Positions 18,119 to 25,817 of a stretch of DNA of 37,090 nucleotides are shown in pieces. Source of the DNA: an uncultured Clostridia bacterium. GTDB taxonomy: Bacteria > Bacillota > Clostridia > Christensenellales > Aristaeellaceae. The stretch is from assembly GCA_934615235.1 (NCBI GenBank), contig CAKTTL010000021.1, forward strand, positions 1 through 37,090. Reading direction: 5' to 3'. The notes beneath the pieces were generated by a model. It was given only the letters and a program-made list of their open reading frames with translations. It made no database searches and was not told the DNA's origin. The stretch's first letter is position 1; each line of letters opens with the position of its first letter. Made by a program: the position numbers and the translations under genes.

Positions 18119-18366
18119 TAAACGCCTCAAGAAAAATCTTGAGGCGAAAAAATTCCGCGGTACCACTCAAATTGCGCTTGCGCGCCGCTCGATTGCCTTT
18201 ACGCAGCTTCACGGGAGGTTCTATCGGCCGCTTCGCGGCTTTCTTCCGTCCGGCTCGGGAGCGACCTGTTCTCCGGCCGTTCCTTGCGGCTTGCACCAAC
18301 CGCCGCTTCTCTGCATGACCGCCGCGAAGAACCCTCTCCGTCATCGCTTTTGCTATTTAACTTTCA
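18119..18366 (-). promoter_or_regulatory. T-box leader controlling valS
   Basis: The minus strand has the T-box core TGGTACCGCGGAA (18165-18153), then a terminator stem CGCCTCAAGA / TCTTGAGGCG (18146-18137 with 18132-18123) and a T-rich run (18122-18110). Farther upstream is GCAGAGAAGCGGCGGTTGGTG (18316 region), the conserved AGAGA and GGTTGGTG elements. Uncharged tRNA-Val would pair with the T-box and block the terminator, raising valS expression when valine charging is low. The leader is short (about 250 nt), and stem I seems compact. GTC in GGCGGTCATGC is a possible valine specifier, but I cannot prove it. Confidence 0.9.
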
Positions 18367-18372
18367 CCGGCG

Positions 18373-18401
18373 ATTGTAGCATGAGAAGCCCGGGCTGTCA
18401 A
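18373..18401 (-). promoter_or_regulatory. Promoter of the valS T-box transcript
   Basis: On the minus strand TTGACA (18401-18396) is followed after exactly 17 bases by TACAAT (18378-18373). The expected start of transcription is near 18366, at the 5' end of the T-box leader. Confidence 0.85.
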
Positions 18402-18412
18402 TCGATTTTTTA

Positions 18413-18571
18413 TTACGCGGTTATACCGGCCTTTTCCTTTGCCTTTTCGGCCTTCATGATGGGCCACCATTCGCGGAAGGCGATGACGACCGGTACGCCC
18501 AGACCGATAATGGACATGGCCAGACAGTTGATAAATTCCTTTTTCGCTTCGAGATACGCCTTGCTCGGCAT
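18413..18571 (-). CDS. Small single-helix membrane protein, 52 aa
   Basis: Short reading frame that is easily missed. It begins MPSKAYLEAKKEFINCLAMS, has one hydrophobic segment (about residues 15-32, CLAMSIIGLGVPVVIAF), a WW pair at 35-36 and a lysine-rich C-terminal tail (MKAEKAKEKAGITA). GGAG lies 9 bases before the ATG and a TATAAT box (18629-18624) lies about 50 bases upstream. It ends 12 bases before the -35 box of valS. I do not recognise the family; the charged ends with one helix resemble a regulatory membrane peptide. Possible alternative: an unexpressed frame. Confidence 0.6.
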   Translation of the reverse strand: MPSKAYLEAKKEFINCLAMSIIGLGVPVVIAFREWWPIMKAEKAKEKAGITA

Positions 18572-18684
18572 TTTGCGTCACTCCAATCTCTGTAATGGGA
18601 AAATCGAATTTTCACTGGATACCATTATAAAGACGGACGCGTAAAATTTCCGGGAAGGAATTTGCGGGCGGCGTAAAGATTCCG

Positions 18685-19725
18685 TCAGGGCTGCGCGCGC
18701 TCAAGCGCACGGCGGCACGCTTCGATGTTTTCTTTGCAGCGGCGCACGTCCTCGCCGTCGGTCAGGTTCCAGTCTTCGCGCAGGATGTCGATCACGCGGG
18801 CGTACGCTTCCATCGCGCCCTTCCAGTCGCCCTTGAGACGGCAGAGCTGGGCGATGCTGCTTTCGTTGTCGGTAAAGCGCGGCCTTTCCTGCAGGCGGAT
18901 CGCCTCCCGGTACATCTCGATCGCCTCGTCGTACATCGCGCGGTGCGCGTACGCGTCGCCGCGGCTGGACCAGGCGAACCAGTTGTCCGCGTATGTTTCG
19001 GTCATCGTCCGCCAGACGCGCTCGGCTTCGTCGAAACGCCCTTCGTAATAGCGCGTCCAGCCTTCATAGAGCAGAATCTGATAACAATTGAACCGCTTTT
19101 TCATCGCCTCAAGCGTTTGGCGCGCCTCGCGCAGGCGGCGGTCGGGCAGGAGCGCATCCAGCAGCCAGAGATAGCCGGGCATATAGTCCGGATGAGCCTG
19201 GACGAAGTTCTGATAATACTCGATCAGCTCCGAGCGGTTCGAGCAGCACCAGTCCGGCAAAACGCCGTGCATGGCGCTGAAGAACGTCGAATGGTTGTCC
19301 TTCTTTTCCGGCTCGATTTCCAGCGCCTGCCGGGCGTAGTCCGCGGCGAGGGCGGCGTAGCCGTCGGAGCGCTGCATGTGCAGCTGCGCCAGCAGCGTCA
19401 GGCAGCGGCCCTTCATTTCCGGGGCGGGCATGATTTCGCCGAGCCGGGCGACGGCGTAATCAAAGTCCGCGCGGGAGAGCATCGTTTCGCGCTCGGCCAT
19501 CGCTTCAATGCGGCGCAGGTGCGTTTCTTCGGGCGAGTCGAACAGGTCGTCGATGCGCACGCCCAGTACGCTCGTCAGTTCCGGCAGCAGCGCGATATCC
19601 GGCAGCGTCTGCCCAAGCTCCCATTTGCTCACGGCCTGCGGCGTAACGTGTACGGCTTCGGCCAGACGCTCCTGCGTGAGGTTCGCGCGCAGTCGGTAAA
19701 TTTTGATCTGCTTTCCAATATCCAT
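18685..19725 (-). CDS. XRE-family regulator with TPR-like C-terminus
   Basis: 346-aa regulator. A helix-turn-helix of the XRE/Cro type occupies residues 1-65 (IKIYRLRANLTQERLAEAVH, VTPQAVSKWELGQTLPDIA). The remainder is helical with repeated tetratricopeptide-like units, for example YAALAADYARQALEIEPE, YEGRFDEAERVW and DEAIEMYREAIRL. Such proteins (PlcR/NprR-like architecture, or the related single-component regulators) often sense a peptide or a partner protein. The ATG at 19725 has GGGAGA in front; the longer frame has no site. It is divergent from rhamnulokinase but separate in function as far as I can see. Confidence 0.87.
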   Translation of the reverse strand: MDIGKQIKIYRLRANLTQERLAEAVHVTPQAVSKWELGQTLPDIALLPELTSVLGVRIDDLFDSPEETHLRRIEAMAERETMLSRADFDYAVARLGEIMPAPEMKGRCLTLLAQLHMQRSDGYAALAADYARQALEIEPEKKDNHSTFFSAMHGVLPDWCCSNRSELIEYYQNFVQAHPDYMPGYLWLLDALLPDRRLREARQTLEAMKKRFNCYQILLYEGWTRYYEGRFDEAERVWRTMTETYADNWFAWSSRGDAYAHRAMYDEAIEMYREAIRLQERPRFTDNESSIAQLCRLKGDWKGAMEAYARVIDILREDWNLTDGEDVRRCKENIEACRRALERAQP

Positions 19726-19855
19726 GGGGTCGTCTCCCTTCGCTTGATGGGGCCATTGTACTCTGCGGCGCGGGAGATGACAAGCAACGCCTGGGGGAGC
19801 GGCTTTCAACTGCGGCGAAGCCGCCTGAAAAACTTATAAATCCGCGCCGCCGCCG

Positions 19856-19884
19856 TTGAAAAGCGGCGGTTTTTCTGCTAGAAT
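19856..19884 (+). promoter_or_regulatory. Promoter of rhaB
   Basis: TTGAAA (19856-19861) is separated by 17 bases from TAGAAT (19879-19884). The -35 box lies in the loop of a CCGCC/GGCGG inverted repeat (about 19850-19869), which could hold a regulator or just a hairpin in DNA. Start of translation is 43 bases downstream of the -10 box. Confidence 0.65.
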
Positions 19885-19888
19885 AAAA

Positions 19889-19906
19889 CATAATGACCGT
19901 ATTATG
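19889..19906 (+). promoter_or_regulatory. Inverted repeat, candidate operator in front of rhaB
   Basis: CATAATGACCGTATTATG is a perfect 6-bp inverted repeat with a 6-base spacer, placed just downstream of the -10 box and 20 bases before the rhaB start. Its position suits a repressor that blocks initiation or elongation. Which regulator binds is unknown. Confidence 0.5.
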
Positions 19907-19926
19907 CGTTTTCGGAGGGGTCAGCC

Positions 19927-21417
19927 ATGGAAAAAAAGCTTCACCTTCTGGGGTTTGATTACGGCGCGTCGAACGGCCGCGCGATTCTGGGCGTTTTCGA
20001 CGGCAGAAAACTGGAAATCAGCGAGATTCACCGCTTTCCAAACGAGCCGGTGCAAATGGGGGACAGGCTGTACTGGGACTTCCCGCGCCTGTTCGCTGAA
20101 ATGCGCCGCGGCCTGCTCAAATGCGCGCAGGCCGGGATCGAGCCGGACGTGATCGGCGTGGATACGTGGGGCGTGGATTTCGGGCTGCTCGACGGCAACG
20201 GCCGCCTGCTCGGCAACCCCGTCCATTATCGTGATGCGATGACCAACGGCATGATGGACGAGGCGTTCAAGGTGATGCCCAAGGAGGAAATCTTCGAGCA
20301 CACCGGTCTGGCGTTCATGCAGTTCAATTCGCTCTACCAGCTGCTGGCGCTGAAAAAGGGAAACGACGCGGCGCTCGCCGGCGCGAAGACGCTGCTTTTC
20401 ATGCCCGACCTGTTCACCTATTTCCTCACCGGCGTGAAGGGGAGCGAGTATTCCATCGCCTCCACCGCGCAGCTGACCGACCCGCGCACGCGCGACTGGT
20501 CGCCCGAAATTTTCGAGCGCTTCGGCCTGCCGCGTGAAATCTTCCAGCCGATCCACGAATCGGGCAGGGTTCGCGGGCCGCTTTCTCCCGCGCTGTGCGC
20601 GGAATTCGGCTTCAAAAAAGCGCCGCTGGTTGTCGCCGTGGCGCAGCATGATACGGCTGCAGCCGTCGCGTCCGTGCCGGCGAAGGGGGAGCATTTCGCG
20701 TATATCAGCTCCGGCACCTGGTCGCTTCTGGGCGCGGAAACGAAAGCGCCCGTCGTCTCCCGGGCCGTGATGGACGCGAACTACACCAACGAAGGCGGCG
20801 TCTGCGGCACGACGCGCGTGCTGAAAAACATCATGGGCATGTGGATTATTCAGGAATGCCGCCGCAACTGGCTCAAGCAGGGCGACTGCGAGGATTTTGC
20901 CGCGCTCGCCGCGCTGGCCGAAAAGGAAGCGCCGTTCCGTTCGCTGTTCGATCCGGACGACGCGCGCTTCATGCCGCAGGGCGATATGCCCGCGCGCATC
21001 GCCGAATATTGCCGCGAGACGAATCAGCCCGTGCCCGAAACGCGGCCGCAGTTCGCCCGCGCCATTTATGAAAGCCTCGCGCTGAAATACCGCTGGGCCA
21101 TCCGCCGGCTGGAGGGGGATATCCTCGGCGAAAAGGTGGAATGTCTGCATATCGTGGGCGGCGGCAGCAACAATACGCTGCTCAACCGCATGACGGCCTC
21201 GGCCATCAACCGCCCCGTGCTGGCGGGCCCCGGCGAGGGGACGGCCATCGGCAACCTGCTCATTCAGGCGATGGCGCTGGGCGCGATCGGCAGCATGGAC
21301 GAGCTGCGCGAGGTGGTGCGCAATTCGTTCGAAGTCAGGACGTTCGCGCCGGAAAACAGCGCCGAATGGGACGCGGCCTATGAAAGATTTCTGGCCGTGA
21401 CCGGGCTGGAGGACTGA
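19927..21417 (+). CDS. rhaB: Rhamnulokinase
   Basis: 496-aa FGGY-family sugar kinase that phosphorylates L-rhamnulose. Evidence: N-terminal FDYGASNGRAILG (10-22), the substrate region GVDTWGVDFGLLD, HYRD near residue 100, the ATP-side block YISSGTWSLLGAE (about 259-271) and HIVGGGSNNTLLNRMTA (about 408-424), all characteristic of RhaB. GGAGGGG precedes the ATG. No rhamnose isomerase or aldolase is next to it, so the rest of the pathway must be elsewhere. It fits a GH106-like rhamnosidase at the start of the window. The next gene overlaps by one base. Confidence 0.93.
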   Translation: MEKKLHLLGFDYGASNGRAILGVFDGRKLEISEIHRFPNEPVQMGDRLYWDFPRLFAEMRRGLLKCAQAGIEPDVIGVDTWGVDFGLLDGNGRLLGNPVHYRDAMTNGMMDEAFKVMPKEEIFEHTGLAFMQFNSLYQLLALKKGNDAALAGAKTLLFMPDLFTYFLTGVKGSEYSIASTAQLTDPRTRDWSPEIFERFGLPREIFQPIHESGRVRGPLSPALCAEFGFKKAPLVVAVAQHDTAAAVASVPAKGEHFAYISSGTWSLLGAETKAPVVSRAVMDANYTNEGGVCGTTRVLKNIMGMWIIQECRRNWLKQGDCEDFAALAALAEKEAPFRSLFDPDDARFMPQGDMPARIAEYCRETNQPVPETRPQFARAIYESLALKYRWAIRRLEGDILGEKVECLHIVGGGSNNTLLNRMTASAINRPVLAGPGEGTAIGNLLIQAMALGAIGSMDELREVVRNSFEVRTFAPENSAEWDAAYERFLAVTGLED

Positions 21418-21833
21418 TGGAAGAAGCGTTTCTGCAGGGACACGAGCATCTGACGGAAAAGGAGGCGCGGCTTTTAAGCCCGCTCCGGCTGGCCTATGTG
21501 GGCGACGCGGTACACGAGCTGTTCGTGCGCACGGGCCTGATCTTCGACGGCGGCAAGGCGGGCGCGATGCACCGCGCGGCGATCCGGGCGGTTAACGCCG
21601 CGGGACAGGCGCGGGCGCTCGAGCGCATCGAGGGGCAGCTGACGGAGGCCGAAAGCGACGTCGTCCGCCGCGGGCGCAACGCCCACGCGCACCACGCCGC
21701 GCCAAAAAGTGCCGACCCGGCCGACTATGCGCGCGCCACGGGGCTTGAAGCGCTGGTGGGCTATCTGTACCTCAGCGGACAGATGGAGCGGCTCGAGGCC
21801 CTTTACCGGATGATGAACGAAGCAAAGGAGTAA
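21417..21833 (+). CDS. mrnC: Mini-ribonuclease 3
   Basis: 138-aa protein with only the RNase III catalytic domain and no dsRNA-binding domain, as in Firmicutes MrnC, which matures 23S rRNA ends. Seen: LAYVGDAVHELFVR (catalytic Asp/Glu region, about 22-35) and HHAAPKSADPADYARATGLEALVGYLYL (about 85-112). It starts at the last base of the rhaB stop (A of TGA is A of ATG). Order with rlmB, the NYN protein and sigH matches the conserved Firmicutes cluster. Confidence 0.93.
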   Translation: MEEAFLQGHEHLTEKEARLLSPLRLAYVGDAVHELFVRTGLIFDGGKAGAMHRAAIRAVNAAGQARALERIEGQLTEAESDVVRRGRNAHAHHAAPKSADPADYARATGLEALVGYLYLSGQMERLEALYRMMNEAKE

Positions 21834-21839
21834 AAAACA

Positions 21840-22892
21840 ATGGCTGGTTTTGAAAGAAAATACGATAACCGCAAAAAGCCCGGCTTCGGCGAGAAGAAGC
21901 CTTATGGCGATAAGAAACCCTACGGCGACAGGCCGGCGTACGGCGATAAGCGCGGCCCGCGCTTTGAGGACAGGCCGCGCGGAGCGCGCAAATACGACGA
22001 CCGTCCCGCGTATGGCGACCGTCCCGCCGGCCGTCCGCCGAAGATGGACCGTCCGCCGCGCCCTGCGCGCGAGGACCGCCCCGCCCGTCCGCCGCGGGAA
22101 GAGCGCCCGCCGCGCGAGCTTGCACCGCGCTCCGTCGCGTTTGTGGAGCCGCGCGAGGCGCAGCTGCCGCCGGAGAATATCATCGTCGGCCGCAACCCGA
22201 TCCGCGAGGCGATTCGCTCCGGGCGCGACCTGGAGCATCTGCTCGTGGCGAAGGGAGAGCTGACCGGCTCGGCGCGCGAGATCGTGATGATGGCGCGCGA
22301 GAACAAGATCGTCGTGCAGACGGTCGACCGCGCGCGGCTGGACGCGATCGCGCCGAACCATCAGGGCATGATCGCCGTTTCCTCCGCCTTCCGTTACAGC
22401 GACATTGAGGATATGTTCCATCTGGCCGCCGAGCGCGGCGAAGAGCCGTTCTTCATCATTCTCGACGGCATCACCGACCCGCAGAACCTGGGCGCGATCA
22501 TCCGCAGCGCCGAATGCGCGGGCGCGCACGGCGTGATCGTTCCGGAACGCCGGGCGGTGGGGCTGACCCCGTCGGCGGTGAAGGCCTCCGCGGGCGCGGT
22601 GGAATACCTGCCCGTGGCGCGCGTGGGCAACCTGACGCGCACGCTTGAAACGCTCAAGGCGCGCGGTCTGTGGATCATCGCGGCCGAAGCGCGCGGCGAA
22701 GCGTACGACAAAATGAATCTTTCCGGCCCCATCGCGCTGGTCATCGGCGGCGAGGGCGAGGGCGTTTCCCGCCTGGTCCTCGATCACTGCGACGGCTGCG
22801 CGGCGCTGCCGATGAAGGGCAGAATCAACTCGCTCAACGCGTCGGTCGCGGCGGGGATTCTGATGTATGAAATCAGAAGGCAGCGCGGATGA
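21840..22892 (+). CDS. rlmB: 23S rRNA 2'-O-ribose methyltransferase (RlmB, SpoU family) with a long basic N-terminal tail
   Basis: 350-aa SpoU/TrmH-class methyltransferase that uses a knot fold. The core shows NPIREAIRSG (substrate-binding domain, about 118-127), then ILDGITDPQNLGAIIRSAECAG, the SAM-binding VIGGEGEGVSRLV, and ALPMKGRINSLNASVAAGILMYE at the end, all typical of RlmB. Residues 1-100 are unusual: tandem YGDKKP-YGDRPAYGDK units, then Arg/Pro-rich PPREE and PARPPRE stretches, a disordered, RGG-like, positively charged tail. It follows mrnC by 6 bases and overlaps the next gene by 4 bases. Confidence 0.93.
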   Translation: MAGFERKYDNRKKPGFGEKKPYGDKKPYGDRPAYGDKRGPRFEDRPRGARKYDDRPAYGDRPAGRPPKMDRPPRPAREDRPARPPREERPPRELAPRSVAFVEPREAQLPPENIIVGRNPIREAIRSGRDLEHLLVAKGELTGSAREIVMMARENKIVVQTVDRARLDAIAPNHQGMIAVSSAFRYSDIEDMFHLAAERGEEPFFIILDGITDPQNLGAIIRSAECAGAHGVIVPERRAVGLTPSAVKASAGAVEYLPVARVGNLTRTLETLKARGLWIIAAEARGEAYDKMNLSGPIALVIGGEGEGVSRLVLDHCDGCAALPMKGRINSLNASVAAGILMYEIRRQRG

Positions 22893-23398
22893 AACCGCTG
22901 CTGGTGGTAGACGGCTATAACGTCATCGGCGCATGGGAGCTGGCGGCGAAAAAAGGCTGGTCGTTCGAGGAATGCCGGGAACAGCTGACGGTGCGGCTGG
23001 AGGAATACGCCGCCTTTCATGGCTGCGAGGTGATTCTCGTTTTCGACGGGACGCGTTCGGAGCGGCTTCTGCGCAGCCACGAGACGCGCGGCGCGGTGGA
23101 GATCGTCTTCACGCGCCACGGCGAAATCGCCGATCAGTACATCGAGCGCCTGTGCGACGGACAGCCGCGCTATCGCGAGGTGCGCGTGGCCACCAGCGAC
23201 AACGTGGAGCAGACGGTCATTCTGGGCAGGGGCGCTACGCGCCTGCCTTCCCGCGAGCTGCTGCGCGAAATGGCGCAGGCGCACGCCGCGCAGCGCGATC
23301 AGATTTCGCGCATGCCGGCGGCCAAGAGCAACATGCTCATCTCGCGTCTGCCCAAGCCGCAGCGCGACGCGCTGGAAAAAATGCGCCGCGGGGAATAA
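22889..23398 (+). CDS. NYN-domain ribonuclease-like protein (YacP/Rae1 family)
   Basis: 169-aa PIN/NYN fold. The opening KPLLVVDGYNVIGAW (2-16) gives the first acidic residue of the active site and VILVFDGTRS with VRVATSDNVEQTVIL (about 45-55 and 102-117) gives the others. In Bacillus the equivalent (YacP/Rae1) cuts mRNA in the ribosome A site. It lies between rlmB (overlap ATGA) and sigH, as in other Firmicutes. Gene symbol is left empty because naming differs. Confidence 0.9.
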   Translation: MKPLLVVDGYNVIGAWELAAKKGWSFEECREQLTVRLEEYAAFHGCEVILVFDGTRSERLLRSHETRGAVEIVFTRHGEIADQYIERLCDGQPRYREVRVATSDNVEQTVILGRGATRLPSRELLREMAQAHAAQRDQISRMPAAKSNMLISRLPKPQRDALEKMRRGE

Positions 23399-23461
23399 AT
23401 CGAACGATTTATACGTTCTTTAGGGTGTAACTGGTAAACAATAAAGTCGGGGGATACGCTT

Positions 23462-24091
23462 TTGTCGGACGATACGAACCTTTCTCAGCTGACGGACGAG
23501 GAGCTTTGCCGGCTCGCGCAGGGGCCGGAGGGCGGCGCGGCGCTGGAATTTCTGCTCAACCGCTATAAAAACTTTGTCCGTTCGCGCGCGAGGAGCTATT
23601 TCCTCATCGGCGCGGATCACGAGGATATTGTGCAGGAAGGCATGATCGGCCTGTATAAGGCTGTGCGCGATTTCCGGCCCGAAAAGCTGGCGAGTTTCCG
23701 CGCCTTCGCGGAATTGTGCGTCACCCGGCAGATTATCACCGCGATCAAGACCGCTACGCGGCAAAAGCACATCCCGCTCAATTCGTATATTTCGCTCAAC
23801 AAGCCCATTTTCGACGAGGAATCGGACAGAACGCTGCTGGACGTGATCAGCGAAGGGCGAATCACCAACCCCGAGGAGCTGCTCATCGGCCAGGAAGACC
23901 TTTCCACGATTGAAAGCCGCATCGGCAAGATGCTTTCCCCGCTGGAGTGGGAGGTGCTGCTGGCTTACCTCGACGGGCGCAGCTATCAGGAAATCGCCGA
24001 GGACCTGGGAAGGCATGTCAAATCCATCGACAACGCGCTGCAGCGCGTAAAGAGAAAAATGGAAAAGCTGCTGGAACAGAAAAACGCGTGA
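23462..24091 (+). CDS. sigH: RNA polymerase sigma factor SigH (Spo0H)
   Basis: 209-aa sigma-70 family protein of the SPO0H group. Region 2 has GADHEDIVQEGMIGLYKAVRDF (about 50-71), region 2.4 FRAFAELCVTRQIITAIK, and the distinctive NSYISLNKPIFDEESDRTLLD; region 4 has GRSYQEIAEDLGRHVKSIDNALQRVKRK. In Bacillus and Clostridia it directs early sporulation and stationary-phase genes. The start is TTG at 23462 with GGGGGA upstream. It ends the mrnC-rlmB-yacP cluster. Confidence 0.95.
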   Translation: MSDDTNLSQLTDEELCRLAQGPEGGAALEFLLNRYKNFVRSRARSYFLIGADHEDIVQEGMIGLYKAVRDFRPEKLASFRAFAELCVTRQIITAIKTATRQKHIPLNSYISLNKPIFDEESDRTLLDVISEGRITNPEELLIGQEDLSTIESRIGKMLSPLEWEVLLAYLDGRSYQEIAEDLGRHVKSIDNALQRVKRKMEKLLEQKNA

Positions 24092-24200
24092 AGTATTTGA
24101 CAACCCTATACTGCAGCGCGAAAAACGGCGGCAGAGCGTCGAAAAAAACGGACTTTTCCTGCAAAATTCCAAAAAACGCCTGTCTTTTCGTTTTTTACAC

Positions 24201-24229
24201 TTGACAAAAAAAGGGATGTTGGATAGAAT
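24201..24229 (+). promoter_or_regulatory. Promoter of the tRNA-Gly-tuf transcript
   Basis: TTGACA (24201-24206), a 17-base spacer and TAGAAT (24224-24229), 41 bases before the tRNA. The near-perfect sequence suits highly expressed translation genes. The sequence between sigH and this site (24,092-24,200) is A/T-rich with no obvious hairpin. Confidence 0.85.
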
Positions 24230-24270
24230 ATGCTTTGTGTGGCAAGCGGCCGCACTGTCTGCTCGGGCGT

Positions 24271-24344
24271 GCGGGTGTAACTCAATGGTAGAGTGCCAGC
24301 TTCCCAAGCTGGTTACGTGGGTTCGATTCCCATCACCCGCTCCA
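24271..24344 (+). tRNA. tRNA-Gly (anticodon CCC)
   Basis: Cloverleaf with acceptor GCGGGTG/CACCCGC, D arm with AATGGTAGAG, anticodon arm CCAGC-TTCCCAA-GCTGG giving anticodon CCC, T arm GTGGGTTCGATTCCCAT and encoded CCA end. It decodes GGG glycine codons. It is 58 bases before tuf and shares its promoter; a reading frame through it is not a protein. This tRNA-tuf linkage resembles the E. coli tufB operon arrangement. Confidence 0.96.
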
Positions 24345-24401
24345 AAAACCCGTCTGATGGCGCGGTTCAGCACCCCGGAATCAAAAGGAGGAGAAACCCC
24401 C

Positions 24402-25616
24402 ATGGCGAAGCAAAAGTTTGAACGTACTAAGCCGCATGTTAACATCGGCACCATTGGTCACGTCGACCACGGCAAGACGACCCTGACTGCTGCTATCACG
24501 ATGGTTCTGGCCAAGGACGGCGGCGCTGAAGTCATGCGTTATGACCAGATCGATAAGGCCCCCGAAGAGCGCGCCCGTGGTATCACCATCAACACCGCGC
24601 ACGTCGAATACCAGACCGCGACCCGTCACTACGCCCACGTCGACTGCCCCGGCCACGCTGACTATGTTAAGAACATGATCACCGGCGCCGCGCAGATGGA
24701 CGGCGCGATCCTGGTCGTGTCCGCTCCCGACGGCCCCATGCCGCAGACCCGTGAGCACATCCTGCTCGCCCGTCAGGTTGGCGTGCCCTACATCGTGGTC
24801 TTCCTCAACAAGACCGATCAGATGGACGATCCCGAGCTCCTCGAGCTGGTCGAAATGGAAATCCGTGAGCTGCTGAGCAGCTACGAATTCCCGGGCGACG
24901 ATATCCCGATCATCCGCGGTTCCGCTCTGAAGGCCCTGGAATACATGACCAACGACGGTTCCGATCCGCACAACGCCCCCGAGTGCCAGTGCATCTATCA
25001 GCTGATGGACGCTGTCGATTCCTACATTCCGGCTCCGGAACGCGATACCGACAAGCCCTTCCTGATGCCTGTTGAAGACGTGTTCACCATCACCGGCCGC
25101 GGCACCGTCGCCACTGGCCGTGTCGAGCGTGGCCAGGTTCGTGTTGGCGACACCGTCGAAATCGTTGGTCTGACCGACGAAAGCCGCAAGGTCGTTGTTA
25201 CCGGCGTTGAAATGTTCCGCAAGACCATGGATTACGCCGAAGCCGGCGACAACATCGGCGTCCTGCTCCGCGGCGTGCAGCGCACCGATATCGAGCGCGG
25301 CCAGGTTCTGGCCAAGCCCGGCTCCATTCATCCGCACACCCACTTCATGGGTCGTGTCTACGTCCTGACCAAGGAAGAAGGCGGCCGTCATACCCCGTTC
25401 TTCAACGGCTATCGTCCGCAGTTCTACTTCCGCACCACCGACGTTACCGGCAACATCAAGCTGCCCGATGGCGTTGAAATGGTCATGCCTGGCGACCACA
25501 TCGACATGGAATGCACGCTGATCACCCCCATCGCTATCGAAAAGGGTCTTCGCTTCGCTATCCGTGAAGGCGGCCGTACCGTTGGTTCCGGCGTTGTCGT
25601 CGACATCATGGAATAA
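24402..25616 (+). CDS. tuf: Elongation factor Tu
   Basis: 404-aa GTPase that brings aminoacyl-tRNA to the ribosome. Motifs: P-loop GHVDHGKTT (19-27), switch I RGITINTAH, DCPGHADY, NKTD (136-139) and SAL near residue 174; domains 2 and 3 run to GGRTVGSGVVVDIM. ATG at 24402 follows AAAGGAGGAG. The gene has strongly biased codons, like other highly expressed genes here. A hairpin terminator follows 22 bases later. The ribosomal protein and elongation factor G neighbours common elsewhere are absent. Confidence 0.98.
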   Translation: MAKQKFERTKPHVNIGTIGHVDHGKTTLTAAITMVLAKDGGAEVMRYDQIDKAPEERARGITINTAHVEYQTATRHYAHVDCPGHADYVKNMITGAAQMDGAILVVSAPDGPMPQTREHILLARQVGVPYIVVFLNKTDQMDDPELLELVEMEIRELLSSYEFPGDDIPIIRGSALKALEYMTNDGSDPHNAPECQCIYQLMDAVDSYIPAPERDTDKPFLMPVEDVFTITGRGTVATGRVERGQVRVGDTVEIVGLTDESRKVVVTGVEMFRKTMDYAEAGDNIGVLLRGVQRTDIERGQVLAKPGSIHPHTHFMGRVYVLTKEEGGRHTPFFNGYRPQFYFRTTDVTGNIKLPDGVEMVMPGDHIDMECTLITPIAIEKGLRFAIREGGRTVGSGVVVDIME

Positions 25617-25637
25617 TTAAAAATCCAAAAGATTTTC

Positions 25638-25664
25638 AGCCCGGTCGAAAGACCGGGCTTTTTT
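25638..25664 (+). terminator. tuf terminator
   Basis: AGCCCGGTC / GACCGGGCT stem with a GAAA loop, followed by TTTTTT. Textbook intrinsic terminator 22 bases past the tuf stop codon. Confidence 0.92.
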
Positions 25665-25687
25665 CGCGCGCACACCTCTCCGCCAAA

Positions 25688-25752
25688 AAGCGGCTTTCTC
25701 TGAAGGGAGCGCGAGGGGAACTTTCTTTCTCCAGAAAGAGAGTTCCCCTCGC
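25688..25752 (+). repeat. Intergenic hairpin repeat, copy D
   Basis: AAGCGGCTTTCTCTGAAGGGAGC leads into GCGAGGGGAACTTTCTTTC (25711-25729), loop TCCA and a 19-base arm (25734-25752) that pairs perfectly except for one T-G (U-G in RNA). It lies beyond the true tuf terminator, so it is not needed to end that transcript. Confidence 0.87.
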
Positions 25753-25817
25753 ACGTCCCCCAACGTCCCCTCACGTTTTCCTCCCTCCCGTCATATTCTG
25801 CTATGGGAGGTATGACT

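Noticed and set aside
15764..18121. Very long plus-strand open frame opposite valS
   Set aside because: valS carries all synthetase motifs on the minus strand; the antisense frame is low-complexity (Ala, Gly, His, Val) with no family signature.
19847..19876. Intrinsic terminator or attenuator before rhaB
   Set aside because: CCGCC/GGCGG followed by TTTTT looks like a terminator, but the rhaB promoter lies within and after it, so no rhaB transcript would pass it; no plus-strand gene ends upstream.
24201..24401. N-terminal extension of EF-Tu by 67 residues
   Set aside because: The extension runs through the promoter and the tRNA-Gly gene; ATG at 24402 has the correct ribosome binding site and gives normal EF-Tu length.
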